From the NCBI GenBank assembly GCA_963693085.1, contig OY856411.1, forward strand, positions 1,349,968,050 to 1,350,032,049: a DNA stretch of 64,000 nt. Direction: 5' to 3'. This DNA is from Alisma plantago-aquatica. Its lineage: Eukaryota > Streptophyta > Magnoliopsida > Alismatales > Alismataceae. Both the position numbers and the translations under genes were made by a program. The notes beneath the pieces are model-generated. The model had not been told where the DNA came from. It did not search any database and saw only the letters and a list, made by a program, of their open reading frames with translations. The number at the start of each line of letters is the position of its first letter. Position 1 is the first letter of the stretch. This document shows, one piece after another, positions 46,561 through 58,737 of this stretch.

Positions 46561-48260
46561 AAATTTTGCAAGGAAATCCTATGTCAATGGCCACAACATG
46601 AGAGTTTTCATGAAGCCATTAAGGTCTTCAAGGAAGCTGCTATTAAATGGGACTCTAAGTGCCTAGCTCACCAGAATAAAGAGAAAAGACAACTCATAGC
46701 CCGCATTGAGTATCTCGTCAACACCTTAACTCCATACCTATTGTAGATCCATCTTTACATCTCCAGGAACAACTTCACAATATCCTCATCAAGGAAGAGG
46801 TTGACTAGCAACAGAAGGCACACATTGATTGGCTAAAGTTTGGTGACAACAACGCCAAATGTTTCCAATCATACATCAAGGTGTGCCACCACCACAACAA
46901 AATCACTCACCTTAAAGGTGAGGATGCTAACTAGATCACCTCCATCAGTGACATCAAGACACTACTCTGCCATTGGTTTGAGAAACATATGACATGGAAG
47001 ATGCGGCCAGACCCCAACACCATATGATAATATCTTGGAGCTTTCCTAGGCATCAACAACAGTACTAGAATGCAACTAAGCTCCATTCCTCTTGCAACAG
47101 AGATCAAATGAGTTGCTTTCTCAATGGCACCACTGAAAGCCCCAGTCAGTGATGGAGTCTACACAGATTTCATTCAAAAAATCTGGGACAACTTAGGAAA
47201 CTCACTTGTCTGCAGTGTAACTGATGTTTTCCAAACTAAACACATAGATGCATCTATTACTAATTCCTATCTGGTCCTCATTCCCAAGGTTGCTTCTCTA
47301 AAACACCATAGTGATTTTAGACCTATCTCCCTTAATAATGGGAGCTTCAAACTTATCTCGAAAGTCATTGTGGGGTGACTAAAGCCTTTCCTTGATAGAT
47401 GGGTTTCCCCTACCCAATCTAGCTTCATTCCAAGGCAACGCATAAGTGGAAATATCCTTTTAGTGAAATAAATCATCTATACTAAGAAAGCTCGTTCAAC
47501 CAAGAAAAAATCCCATCTGTATCAAGTTGGACCTGGATAAAGCATTGGATAAGATGAACATGACCTTCATCCATGATACCCTCATCAAGATTGGAATGCC
47601 TGATAAACTGATCACCATCATCATGCAAATTATAACCCAAGGTTCAACTTCTATTTTATGGGAAGGGGAACCCATCCCCCTTTCAAATCATCCCAAGGCA
47701 TGAGACAAGGGGACCCCATAAGTCCCTATGTCTTTGTCATGTACATGGAAAGGCTTAGCCAGGCCATCTCCAACTTTGTCCAAGCTGGTGATTGGAAACC
47801 TATTACACTCACCCGTGGTGGCACACAACTATCCCACATCTTGTTTGTAGATGACATTTAACTGATGGGTGAGATGTCCATAACCCAAGCCTATGTCATC
47901 AACATAATCCTTAAATATTTATCTAAGGCATCGAGTCAGATAGTGTCAAAGGAAAAATCAAAGTGTTACTTCAGCTCCCATACCCCACCGTCAGCGATCC
48001 GCTCAATCAACAGACGACTTGGCTTTGGATTGACTTCTGACCTTGGGAAATACCTTGGTGTTCCCATCCTTCATCACAGGGTTAATAAATCCACACATGG
48101 AAGCATTATCTTGTCTATACAGAGTAGATTGAATAGCTTGTCATTGTGCAACCTATCCCTTGCAGTTCAGGTGACACTAGCAAAATCTACCCTACAAAGA
48201 ATTCCATCATATACATGCAGACAATTAAACTATCACCACAACTTTATGACAACATAAACA
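46561..48260 (+). pseudogene. LINE 1 ORF2 reverse transcriptase domain
   Basis: Blocks of a non-LTR RT lie across several frames: KAPVSDGVYTDFIQKIW, SYLVLIPKVASLKHHSDFRP, ISLNNGSFKLISKVIV (to 47378), KLDLDKALDKM-like sequence near 47525, MRQGDPISPYVFVMYMERLS, and FVDD at 47844-47855 in LSHILFVDDI. GKYLGVPILHHRVNKST follows (47865-48257). This domain copies the element RNA at the nicked target. Multiple stops and shifts are present. Confidence 0.88.
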
Positions 48261-49667
48261 TACATCTCTTAGATTCATTTGGTCAGGGATAGGAAACAAA
48301 AGGAAGACTTCCCTCGTCTCATGCAAAAAGCTCAGCTCAAGCAAGGACATTGGAGGACTCTGCATCAGAGATGCCATACACTAGAACATGACCCTCATGA
48401 TGAAGAACATTTGGGCATTCCTCAACATACCTAAAAAATATGGGTCCATGTCATGAAGGAAAAATTATAAAGGGGCGATATATTTACCTTTGGCTCGTGC
48501 TCTCCAGCATGGAGCTTCATTAAAAGACACTGATGAAATTACTTCACTATGCTTCAAAACCATCAACAATGGTCAAGACACCAATGTCTGGTGCAACAAG
48601 TGGATTGCTGGGCAATCTGTTCTGGACATGGCACCTGACTGGAGGATAATCGAGGCTCTCCTGGACCTCAAGGTAAGTTCTATGCTTACAAAAAATGGTG
48701 ACTGGGACTGAGACTTCATACACTACTACTTGTTATAAGTTGCTTGGTCCACAATCAGATACACCCCCCATGCTTACCAATGGAAGGGACGACTAGCACT
48801 GGTCTCTGGAGCATGATGGATGGTTCTCTACGTGCTCTGCTTATAGGTGGATCCTCCATGAGAAATAAAACCAATTACTTGGAAGATGGAAGCATATTTG
48901 GAAATCCATTCTCCCTACACAAATCAAAACCTTCCTTTGGCTCGTCCAATATGAATTTCTCCTCACCAACATAGAAAAACACAGATGTCACATGGATGTC
49001 TTAGAACTTTGCCCAGTTTGCAACAATGGTCATGACACTATTGTACATGCTCTATGAGACTACCCTCAAGTGTTGAGGTTTGACAGATACTCTTCCCGGG
49101 ATAGGATCATCTAAACACTATTGAAAACACATGGATTGAGGCCTACATGGAGATGAGAAATGCTGACCATACCTTATGGTCCGTTGCTTGCTGGTACCTA
49201 TGGCAATGTCGCAATGAATTCATTCATCAGCACAAATCCCATCCAGTAGCAGCTAAGGTCATCTTTATCAAGAACTGAGCAAGGACCATTCAAATGTTGT
49301 CTACTAAAGCACATCACCAACAGATAGCAAAGGAAGGGCACCTCAACAAATAGCAGAACAAGACATCTACATCTTCACCGATGTTGTGTATATGGGAAAT
49401 AACTTGAAGGCAGTCATTGGTATCCATTTCGTTAATAGCATGGGAGCACACATAATGGGACCTGGTGATATATCTCCTTCAAATTCTGCTCTAAAGGTTA
49501 AAATCAAAACTATTGTCTGTGCAGGTGACCTCAGTATAAACAATCAATGGGAACATATCTACATCCTCATTGATTCTATGCAAGCTATCTCAAAATTCAA
49601 CAAGGCCATGCCACTTCCCATCTTCAAACCCTATGTCATGAAGACGAGGAAGCTATTTGGTGAGTAA
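48261..49667 (+). pseudogene. LINE 1 ORF2 C-terminus: zf-RVT and RNase H domains
   Basis: A zinc-binding zf-RVT block, LELCPVCNNGHDTIVHAL, is readable at about 49000-49055. It is followed at about 49360-49667 by IYIFTDVVYMGNNLKAVIG, SALKVKIKTI and HIYILIDSMQAISKFNKAM. The last part has the order of the RNase H domain fused to some plant L1 elements (first Asp in FTD, last in IDS). Several stops lie upstream of 49357. The domain would remove RNA from RNA-DNA hybrids. Confidence 0.8.
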
Positions 49668-49871
49668 CTCAGAAAATCCATCTTTCACATCAGTCACAAC
49701 CATCGGCTGATAAAATTGGTAAACATAGCCTCCATTCTATGCTCTCTATCCGGTTTGAGAAATCACCTCCCAGCTGGTTTACTTCTATTGCAAATGTTGT
49801 AATTCTCAATATCTTGTCCATACTAGAGAGTGCTATGAATAAAAATTAATCCCTAATAGTTAAAAAAAATA
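49668..49871 (+). other. LINE 1 3' untranslated region and short A-rich tail
   Basis: Non-coding, ending aaaattaatccctaatag, then ttaaaaaaaata, directly before the right target duplication (49872-49883). Confidence 0.8.
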
Positions 49872-50244
49872 GTTTCCAATCAACCCACATGATTATTGTC
49901 ATCATATGTATGCATGAATTTCTATTTCCTTTAGCATATATTTTGTGAACCTATTTTCCTCTCAAATAGTCCAATTGGGGTTGAACTGGATCCTAAGTAC
50001 CATGGTTCATACATTTGCCTTCCAAAGGGTCCACAAGCTTTATTATTACGAAATTAAGGATTCTTCATCATAGTATCTCAATTGAAGTTTCATACTATTA
50101 CATATGATTAATATTAGACTTAATATAAGTCTAGGGTTCAAATATAGTAGCCAAAGTCAGGTTATATTCCTCATTATTCCACTCCACTCTTCACTTCATT
50201 TTTTTGAATTATATCTGAAATTCCTAGATCTAAAGGATGTTACA
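49872..50244 (-). mobile_element. old gypsy LTR, right copy, segment 3
   Basis: It aligns with about 5065-5490 of the left copy, sharing tttgccttccaa, catcatagtatctcaattg and gtctagggtt. It ends ...ggatgttaca. Sequence beyond 50244 no longer matches, so this is the outer end of the nest. Confidence 0.85.
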
Positions 50245-51300
50245 ACTTCCCTCCTGCTTTCTATTTATCTCTATCTTCCCACTACTTCCTTCATCCATTT
50301 TTGTTTGTTTGTGTTATAATTATATTTATCACATATTCATGTGTTATTTTCCAATACATCTCTCACCCCTAACATTTTAATCTTTATATCTCTTATCATT
50401 ACTTACCTCCTCCATTTTTTTAAGTATGTTACAATGTGCCATCTGTGATATCTTAATGTGCTACTTCTATCTTATGTTTGTGAGAAAATATGTTTCTTTT
50501 CACATATTAATGTGTTATTCCCACTCACATATCTATTCGGGGGAGAGAGGAGTGAAACAAGAAGGTGAGAGGAAAACAAGTTCGTAGATTAGAGATAACA
50601 AGACAATATATCAGAGATAATACATCAATTACAGACTAAAACAATTACTAACCACAACTCTTCCTTCATATTTTTTATCTCTCACTTTCCATTACTTCCC
50701 TATGCATCTAAGTTTCTTGTGTTTTTTCACATATTAAATTATTACTACCAACTACTCCCCTCCTCCATCGTATTTTCTCTTTCTATCTCTTCCTACAAAT
50801 TACCTCACCCATTTTTGTTCATGTATGTTATAATGTGTTTTTGTCACAAATTAGTGTGTCATTTCTCACTAATTCTCTCATCTTTTTTTTTCTATCTCTC
50901 TTCCCATTACTTTCCTTGGCCATTTATTCCATCTATGTTATAATGTGTTATCTGTCACATCTTAATGTGTCACTTCCCCTCCTGTATTTGTGATCATGTG
51001 TTCTATAATATTTTCCTATCACATTTAATGTGTTATTTCCAACTCACATATTTATTTTGGAGAGAGAAAATACAAGAGGGAAGTGAGGACTAAAATGAGG
51101 AGGATAGAGGAAAATAATACATTGGAACAGAGATAACAAGACATCATACTAGAGATAACACATTGATTACAAAAGAAAACAATTTTTTGCACACTATATC
51201 CCTCCTCCATCCTATTGTTCCCTTCTCTCTCTTCCCACTAGTGCCCTCCTCCATTGTGTTCATGTGTGTTATAGTGTGTTTTTGTCACATGCTAATGTTT
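50245..51300. repeat. ~515-bp tandem duplication, AT/CT-rich
   Basis: Unit one (about 50265-50670) and unit two (about 50775-51190) share a series of landmarks in order: catttttgtt, taatgtg-ttat, cactcacatat-tatt, ggagagag, agagataacaagacat and gagataa-acat-gattaca. A partial third unit begins at about 51195. The copies are strongly diverged. No coding sequence is seen. Confidence 0.75.
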
Positions 51301-51800
51301 TCTTCTCATTAGTTTCCCACCCTCTAAATTTCTCTCTTTCTCATTATTCCTGTTACATCCCTCCTTCATTGTATTTTTCTATTTACCTCGCTTATCACTA
51401 AATCCTTCCTCCCTCCTATTGTTTCCACTACTTATCTCCTTCCTCCTAGTTTTATCTTTTTCTCTATTTCCACTATTTGTCCCTTCCATTTCTCCTATAT
51501 TCTCTTTCTCTCTCTTCACTTTACTTTCCTTCTCTTTATCGTTTTTCTCTCTTCCTACTACTTCCCCCTCCATCCATGTTCTCTTCCTGCTACTTCCTTC
51601 CTCTTCTCTATTTTTATTGCTCACTCTCATATTACTTCCCTCCTCCCCTCATCCCTATTTTATTATTTCTCTCTTATCCACTACTTCTCTTCTCTCTCCC
51701 TCCTATTTGTATTTCTCTCTCGTCCCACTACTTGTCTCCTTTATCCCTATTATTTTTATGCCCCCCTTCCTCCCTCTCCTGCTGGCCTTTATTTATCATA
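51301..51800. repeat. pyrimidine-rich tract
   Basis: About 500 bp of mostly C and T on the plus strand, built of irregular ctcttcc / cctcctc / tttctctct blocks, continuing the CT-rich ends of the upstream tandem units. Open frames across it encode only Ser/Leu/Phe/Pro strings and are low-complexity artefacts. Confidence 0.8.
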
Positions 51801-53807
51801 GTGTCACTAGCCATTGTTTTTTCATCTTATGCAGCTTGGATTTTGCGATAAAGACAAATGTGGTTCAATTTTTTTTCTTTCAAACTGACTCCACAATAGA
51901 ATTCTTCATATCAAAAGAAGACATAATTCAATGTTCCTAATATTGTAACTTCGACTATGTAGACAAAACTAGCATGGGTCTGTCTTTACCATATATTTTC
52001 CTTAACTTCTGCCTTACAACCCCTATTATTCCTTACCTAAATAGCTAGTTATAGGTTCCACCTTCTCACTTTCAACAAACTCTTTTCATCATACTACCCC
52101 ATCTATCCCACCTCCTTATTGTAGTAAGAAGTAATTAAATGATACGAGCTTGTCACTATGGTGAACAACAATGAGAAGAAAGATGAGAATGATAGTTGGA
52201 TAAAGGAGAGAAAGGAGACGGGGGAAGCATGGAGAAGAAGAGAGATTGAAGAGGTTTTGAAAAACCAATATGAATGAACATGCATGGTAGTAAATATTCA
52301 AACTAATATTGTTGAACAATAATGAGGAATTTTAGTGTCATTAGGTCACAGAGGACGTGTGGACCACATGGTGGTAGAACTTTGTAGAAACACAATTAAA
52401 TGGAAAATGTAGGTGGTAACATGGGTGCAGAATGGTAGGATGTGAATGGCACAATAGAAAGATAGCAAGAAATAATGGAATAAACATCTAGTGAGCAGGG
52501 TGCATTGATTTAATGAAGATGAAGATTGTAGGATAGTTTGATGTAGATACATCCACTATGTTCTCTAACTACACATATCTCCTTTCATGATATTCTCTTA
52601 TCTTATTTGTTCCCCCGCTGATCTAGTCTCATCATTACTTGTAGGTAAAAATCAAAAGTGGTAGCACAAGCTAGTAGATGGAGGGGTTTGTGGAAGATTG
52701 AGCAACAAGGAGGGGAAGAAGTGAAAGAAGAGGGGAAAATGAAGGTTCTTCTGATGGTAGTCAAGTTTTGGAGTGTGTGGGGAACCATGTTTCTCCCTCA
52801 AAGATCAAGAGGTATGGTATTAGTAGGATTTCATCTTTCCAAATAATAGGTATGGGTAAAATAAATCGTCACCCTAGTTTTTTTTAAATGCTTAGCCAAG
52901 ATTAACCTATATCACAAACTTCTATAAGGGTGGGATATCATTAGTAATAACATTTGATTGTGGTACTTTTTTTTGGGACTAAGACAAGTCATGATACTTT
53001 CCTAAATCAATTTCTAGGGTTTTTATGTATCAATATATTTTTTCTAGTAGGTCATATATGTCTATCACGTTAAATTCAAAACACATTAACAGAATGATCA
53101 AAGTGCTAGTCATTTATACATGCATGCATATATGTACACATACATATATACTTACATGCATACACAGTAAATACATAAATTATATATATAAATACATTTA
53201 GCTCTAGTTTATGATATTTTGAGTTCATCTACTTAATTATACTTTGTCAGATACATCACACAAGTGGTGTTAATATTGTTGCTTTTCTAGTTATGTGAAT
53301 GGGTCACCAATGCCAAGACTGAAGCTAAACCCCCTCCATTCTCCACTTTTCCTTTGCTTACTTCTCCACACCTCTCTTATTCCAAATATTGATTTCATAC
53401 ATCAATGTAAATAACTAAGTATTTGGAGAAAAGGAGAACAATGATGCAACATCATATGATATAATGCCTTAGAAAATACAATTTCAAATGGAATAGCTGA
53501 GACAAACCATATCAAAAAATGACCCTCTTTTTTTAGAGATTCCATGTAATGGAATTCCATACTTAAGCATGTATATATATAATTAGTACTAGGATGATCA
53601 CCTACTATGAAGGTTTTTTAGAGTGTAGTGTGAAAGGGAAAAAACATTTTATTGAGCCTTAGGTCTAGTTGATGGGCCCTCACTGTATGGACATACTCAA
53701 TCATAAATCATGTGATTTTAATCATAATTATGTGGTAGGGTTATCCTTGAGAAGAATTATGGTGAAATACTTATACTAGAAACCATGTACAAGAGCTCCA
53801 GTATACA
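51801..53807. other. unrecognised intergenic DNA
   Basis: No gene or named repeat is recognised on either strand. The stretch contains TA- and CA-type simple sequence near 53105-53190. Confidence 0.4.
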
Positions 53808-55332
53808 TGGTCTAAAAGATCTAGAGGAGGGTGAATAGATTTTGTTTAACTTTAAAATTTAATTGAAAAGTTAAAGAAAAGGAGGAGGAGACAAGGAGGA
53901 TACTTAAATTTAGAGTGGTTCTAACCTTTAAATCAAAGGTTGACATTCCACTACCCAATTGTTTCCAATTGGGATTTTAAAAATGATTTATTTTATTTAC
54001 CTTTCACGTATGTTACAATAAAATACAATCAACTTCCACTCTAAGTAGCCTTCACCTTGAATTAGCCTCAACCTCCTTGAAGAAACCTTCTTAAAGTAAC
54101 CTCAAGGAATCTTGTAGTAGCCTTCACCACCTTGAAGTAGATCCACCACTTTGAGATAGCCTTCACTTAGAAGTAGCTCCAACCTCCTTGAAAGTAGCCT
54201 TCTTGAAATAACCTCAATCAACTTTTGATTAGCCTTCACTTCCTTGAAGTATCTCTACCACCTTGAGCTAGCATTCACCTAGAAGTAGCTCCAACCTCCT
54301 TTAAAATTAGCCTTCTTGAAGTAACCTCAAGTAGACCTTGGAGCAGACTTCACTTTGTTTAAGTAGTACCAAGCAACCTCCTTTCAACATCCTCCAACCA
54401 CAAGAGTAGTCAAGGAGAACAAAGTACAATGTAAAAGAAATAGATTTAAAGAAAGAAAATACTTTACCAATTACAACGCTTTGATCCTATATCAAGTGTA
54501 TAGATTTCCTATCCAATTAAGATGTGTGTGTCTATATGTGGTGGCTAGGAGATTGTAGCTATAGGGCACAACTTTAGAGCCCAAGGAAGAAGATAGCAAG
54601 TGAATCTCTGCTTTTTTGCTTTCTAGAATGGATGATCAAGTGTAGCTTGTGTGTTTTATATGTCCTAATGCCTATCCTATTTATAGGAATGGTTTGCAAG
54701 TGTCTAGTGATGTTTTAGGGAGTCTCTAGTGTTCTTAGTTCTTAACTAGACATTAGGTTGAAAGTAGTTGGATTGCAACGACTAAAAAGTTCATTAAATA
54801 TGAAGTTTCCAGAACTTTTCTCAGTTGACAATATTGTCGACCTGATGACTCTCACTCCACAATATTGTTGATCGGATCATTGTCTAGATTCAGCTCGATA
54901 TATGTTTGTTTCTCTCTTGTTTAAACCTATTACAATGATTATACCTCGGTCAATAATATTGTCGCCCGAGAAGGACTTTTTGCAAGGATTTGCAAAGTAT
55001 GTGAGGTCCTATTGATGACTCGTATGAAATCTATCAACCCTAAAGTCTTCATGTGAGTGTAAGATAGGGTTTTGTATGGATAGGGAATATTCAACGCTTG
55101 ATTTACATGATATCTAAGTACTTGTACATTATATACTTGTACAAGTTTTTACATTGAGTACAATCATGAAAATATTAAACATTTAAGTGCATTGATCTTC
55201 AACTATCCACTTAGTATGATCTCCTCATTTTTCTTAAACCTTAAAATACTCAAGTAGCATGTTAGATCCACAAGAATGAAATATTTTTCATCATCAAAAC
55301 AAAGGGTATGCTAATGTCCAATTTAGCCAACA
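53808..55332 (-). repeat. Sirevirus 2 3' LTR
   Basis: About 1525 bp from tggtctaaaagatctagagg to ttagccaaca. The first 30 bases resemble the reverse complement of Sirevirus 1's LTR end (ctagaggagggtgaatag). A minus-strand TATA-like box is at 54678-54685. A 111-bp tandem array and ttgacaatattgtcga-type palindromes lie within. No partner LTR is in the window, so the left edge is inferred. Confidence 0.72.
54045..54360. repeat. 111-bp tandem array inside Sirevirus 2 LTR
   Basis: The landmark aacctcctt recurs at 54070, 54181 and 54292, each followed by agccttctt-like and aacctcaa sequence. There are therefore about three units of 111 bp built of shorter ccttgaagtag/ccttcacc motifs. Confidence 0.82.
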
Positions 55333-55650
55333 ATCTCCCCCTTTTTTAAGATGACAAACATTCCCAAAATATAAGAAAAATATTTTGAAATGAAATGAGT
55401 TTCATACTTTTGATATACCTGAGATGAATAGGTTCTTAAAATGTATGCTAATATACTTAAAGAGATATGGAGCGTGATATTCATCTCTTAAGACAATTTA
55501 GCACCAATTGTTGTCAAGCCAAGAGACCATGAAACTCATGAGAATATTTTACTATATTTTATTTCTCCCCCTTTGTATTTTCAAAAAAATATTCATATGT
55601 GTAAACTAATAAGACTCCTCCTTAATTGATTACTCCCCCTTAATTTCTTA
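55333..55650 (-). other. Sirevirus 2 polypurine tracts (three)
   Basis: On the minus strand aaaaaagggggaga lies directly next to the LTR (about 55333-55347). Two further aaagggggaga-type tracts are at about 55564-55575 and 55631-55643. Sirevirus 1 has the same arrangement. Confidence 0.8.
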
Positions 55651-56530
55651 CTTCAAAAAGAATGTCAAATTCAGCCACAATTAAAAAACTAATATTAATC
55701 TTTCAACCATTTGCAAGGGATGTTAAGCCTTGAAATGATATGAGATTCCTTTAGGCTCATAGTGGGATCAACAAATGTATCTCTAACCAAATATAAGGGA
55801 TGTTAATACTAAATTTTCATAGAGATGCGACTAAGAGCAAGATCAAAAAGATATGCACATTATATCAAAGAATTTTGTGAGTCAATTTTTTATGATGTTT
55901 AAGCAATCTTGTTTGTTGCACTATTTTGACTCAGAAATTTCTCTCATTCTAAGTTTTTAATATAATGATTAAACTAAATATTTAATATATCAATGTTGTG
56001 TGCAAGTGAATGATTCTATTTACAAATAAGTATTTTTGTGAGGCTTATTTTTGGTCGATAATGACTTCGATCGGGGAACCCCTTGGTTAACCTGTTTGTC
56101 CACCATCCAATTAATGCAACTTTTATAGTATGATAAAGATATAACATTTTCCTCTATATTATCATAAGAAACAAATCGACTTTATGCATATTTAATCATG
56201 TTTCAAGTCATGGGTTTAAGCAACATAGATATCTAATTTAATGATTCTTTTAAGGAAACAATTTTTTACATCCATTTGAAGAGTTTGATGTCCTTATGAG
56301 TGGCATATGAATGACCTCAAGAATTAGCCATTAATGCATAAGCCATATCAAACTCTATTTCTTCTCATTATATACGAGCTTTATTTAGTTTATTTCATCT
56401 TGCCTATTGAGTTCCAATGAATGTTTTGCCTTTAGGTCTAGGAGTTGAATCTTATGCATTGTTCTTGGTAATCTCATATACAAATTGTCCAACAATCGAA
56501 TCTATTAGGATATGATTAAGTCTTGTTTTG
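55651..56530 (-). other. Sirevirus 2 non-coding or decayed 3' interior
   Basis: AT-rich, with no RT, RNase H or third-ORF motif readable. This is where most of pol should lie. Confidence 0.45.
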
Positions 56531-57200
56531 TATAATCATCATTTATTCTTCAATTCTTTTATATGTAGACTTATAAATCCTAGATACTTTTCTAGATGTT
56601 GAATATTCCAGGATAAAGCCTTTTTGTGACTTAAGATCAAATTTGTCTTTACCAACTTTTATTATAGAGCCAAATAAATTTAAGCAAATGAGTTCTAGTG
56701 AGAAAAAATTTTTTTTGAAAGGAAATCTTACTTTTTCTTGCCTAGAATACACAAATTTCATATTTATCACAAAAATTTAGGTAATGATTATATTCTAAGA
56801 AAGTATCTAGTATGAACAATCTTTTTTATGCTGTAAATAATTCATTGTTTGCAAATAGTTTCCATAGAGTTGAGATGTTTACAATTATTTTTACTTCATC
56901 AACAACACTAATATTTTCCTATGAATCATAACCATTGTTATAGTACTTATGATGCAATCCTTTTATAAATAGAAAATTTGAAAATTTTGTACCAACATCA
57001 CCTATGCCAATAGTTTTACCTTTGAAACTTTCTCCAAATGTGACCAATAATTTTACCTTTCAGAATCTTCTTATTTTCAGTCATATGCTTGTTAGAGCAA
57101 TTTATATAGACCATCTGAACCTACAAAGTGTGAAAGTTTTGGTCCCCATATAGTGGTCCTTTTGGTTAGGATTATTCAAATATTTAGAACAATCAAATAT
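56531..57200 (-). pseudogene. Sirevirus 2 integrase C-terminus joined to protease remnant
   Basis: 56770-56543 reads KVGKDKFDLKSQKGFILEYS and RKVSRIYKS, the region after the copia integrase core. To its right, near 57065-57115, NKHMTENKKILKGKIIGH-like sequence is the start of the protease domain. The active-site DSG is not intact. The pre-integrase zinc region and integrase core are missing between them, so a deletion joins protease to the integrase tail. Confidence 0.72.
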
Positions 57201-57639
57201 GAAAAGTCCATTATAGATTTGAGTCATCAAAATTAATTGCAATTGGATGATTTGTTTTCAATAAAAGGTCTTGACAGAACTGTCTTCGGTCAAACTTTTA
57301 TTCGATCAGAAGAATTCTCAGTCGAACTATTGGTTCACTAGGAAGATTTTCCAGTAAAAATAATGTTGGCAGAACCACCTTTGGTTGAACTTTTCTACGA
57401 TCAGAAGAGATACTAGTCTAGATTTTTGTCAGCCAAGATGAAGTTCTGTGAATTTTTAGTAAATTCAACATCTTTAATGTAAACAAATTATTCTATAATT
57501 TTTGATAACACAATTAAGTAATAAAACATATAAGAATATTCAAGTTAAATCTTATTTTAGTTGAGATAAGACATTATGAGTTTAAAAATGAAGTTTAGGT
57601 AAAATCTCAACTAATATGTCCAATAGTTTAATTTGGGGG

Positions 57640-58737
57640 TTTTGGAACCCAAATCAAGTCAACGTCTTGCTTTTTCTTGTATGGACAAGAGAATGAATAC
57701 TGTCCAAGATGTTGACAATAGTGACTACTAACAAAATCAATTTCATTTTTCTACTTAGCATTTTGGCTATGTGCTAGATAATATTCGGGCACATACATGA
57801 TCTTTGATTTGGGTTTTTGTAATTTTATTGTTCTAGGCTTTAAAAAAAAATTCTTTTGAGGTACATCGCCTAGACCAATTCTTCATTTTTATCAAAAATA
57901 GTTTTCCAAGATTTTATCAAGTATTATTACTCTTTAGACTATCAACATGTTTTTGTAACTTAGTAATTTCATCTATTTTCTTTGCAATATCTAGTTTTTC
58001 TTGATCTAAACTTGAAAGCAAAGAATCTCTTTCTGTAACGATGATATAATAATTCAAATGACAACATAGAACATGTTGAGTTTGATAATTATTCATCTTA
58101 ACAAACAATTCAATCTTCTCTTGAGAAAAACGATTATTGTTGGTTCCTAGTGAAAGCAACTTGATATTTCAATCATTAATAGATGATTTTAAAGTATATC
58201 TTTCAGACATAAGAAATTATTTTTCAAAAGTTAGGTCATTAAATTTAGCATACAAATCATCATTAGTTTTTGTAAGCTTTTTTAATTTCCTTTTGAAATC
58301 AACATATTTATCATGTAGTTCTTCAATACCAGTGACTAGATCTTCTTTAGATAAATTGAGAAGACTTACCTCATTTTCTTCTTCATTGGTTGTTGCAATG
58401 AAACAACTTACCTTGTCTTCTTTAGTCAAGAGACATTCTACTTCTTCTCCACTCTCTCTATCGTCGCTTGAATCATCCCCAACCTGCTTTATATGCCTTT
58501 TATTTCTTCTTGAGAGAGGATTTCTTTCTCTTCTTGATTTTAGGACACTCATTTTTAAATGTCCCTTCTTGCCACATTCAAATCATCTAAGGGAAGAAGA
58601 GGAAGAAACACAAGAATTTTTGTTACGTTTAAATATTCTATATTGCTTACCAATTACAATGAGTGTATCCTGTTCATTTTCCTCACCACTTGTATCATCA
58701 CTTTCTTGAGTGATGATTTGTTATTTGGTTGGCACCT
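57640..58737 (-). pseudogene. Sirevirus 2 gag, C-terminal half
   Basis: From right to left on the minus strand: a first knuckle remnant (about 58545-58590, ECGKKGHLKMS-like with one Cys lost), then 58552-58217, rich in Ser, Asp and Glu (DSSDDRESGEEVECLLTKED) and passing into a coiled coil. This is followed by 58159-57917 (LLSSLDQEKLDIAKKIDEIT) and a second knuckle near 57665-57720 (YCQHLGQYSFSCPYKKK). The order matches Sirevirus 1 gag. Stops separate the segments. LINE 2 removes the link to the N-terminal part. Confidence 0.78.

Larger units (their letters stand above)
32903..49871 (+). mobile_element. L1-type LINE 1, near full length, split by a Sirevirus-type element
   Basis: Excluding the nested element, the LINE is about 5.8 kb: 32903-33665 plus 44858-49871. 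In order it shows ORF1 with a DUF4283-like domain and CCHC knuckle, then ORF2 with endonuclease, reverse transcriptase, zinc-binding zf-RVT and RNase H domains, and a short A-rich tail. An imperfect 12-13 bp duplication flanks it. All frames hold several stops and shifts, so it is dead. Confidence 0.88.
53808..58737 (-). mobile_element. second Sirevirus-type copia element, 3' part, minus strand
   Basis: From left to right: 3' LTR, three polypurine tracts, integrase C-terminus, protease remnant, second zinc knuckle, coiled-coil Gag and first knuckle, all on the minus strand. The integrase core, RT and RNase H are absent, so a large deletion removed most of pol. The element is cut at 58737 by LINE 2, and its 5' half is beyond the window. 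Confidence 0.8.

Noticed and set aside
51419..51940. Open frame of 173 codons on the plus strand
   Set aside because: It spans the pyrimidine-rich tract and encodes only Ser/Leu/Phe/Pro strings, and overlapping frames are open too. This is expected from composition.
58137..58709. 190-codon open frame on the plus strand
   Set aside because: It is the antisense shadow of the Sirevirus 2 Gag coiled coil, giving a Ser/Leu/Phe-rich sequence.
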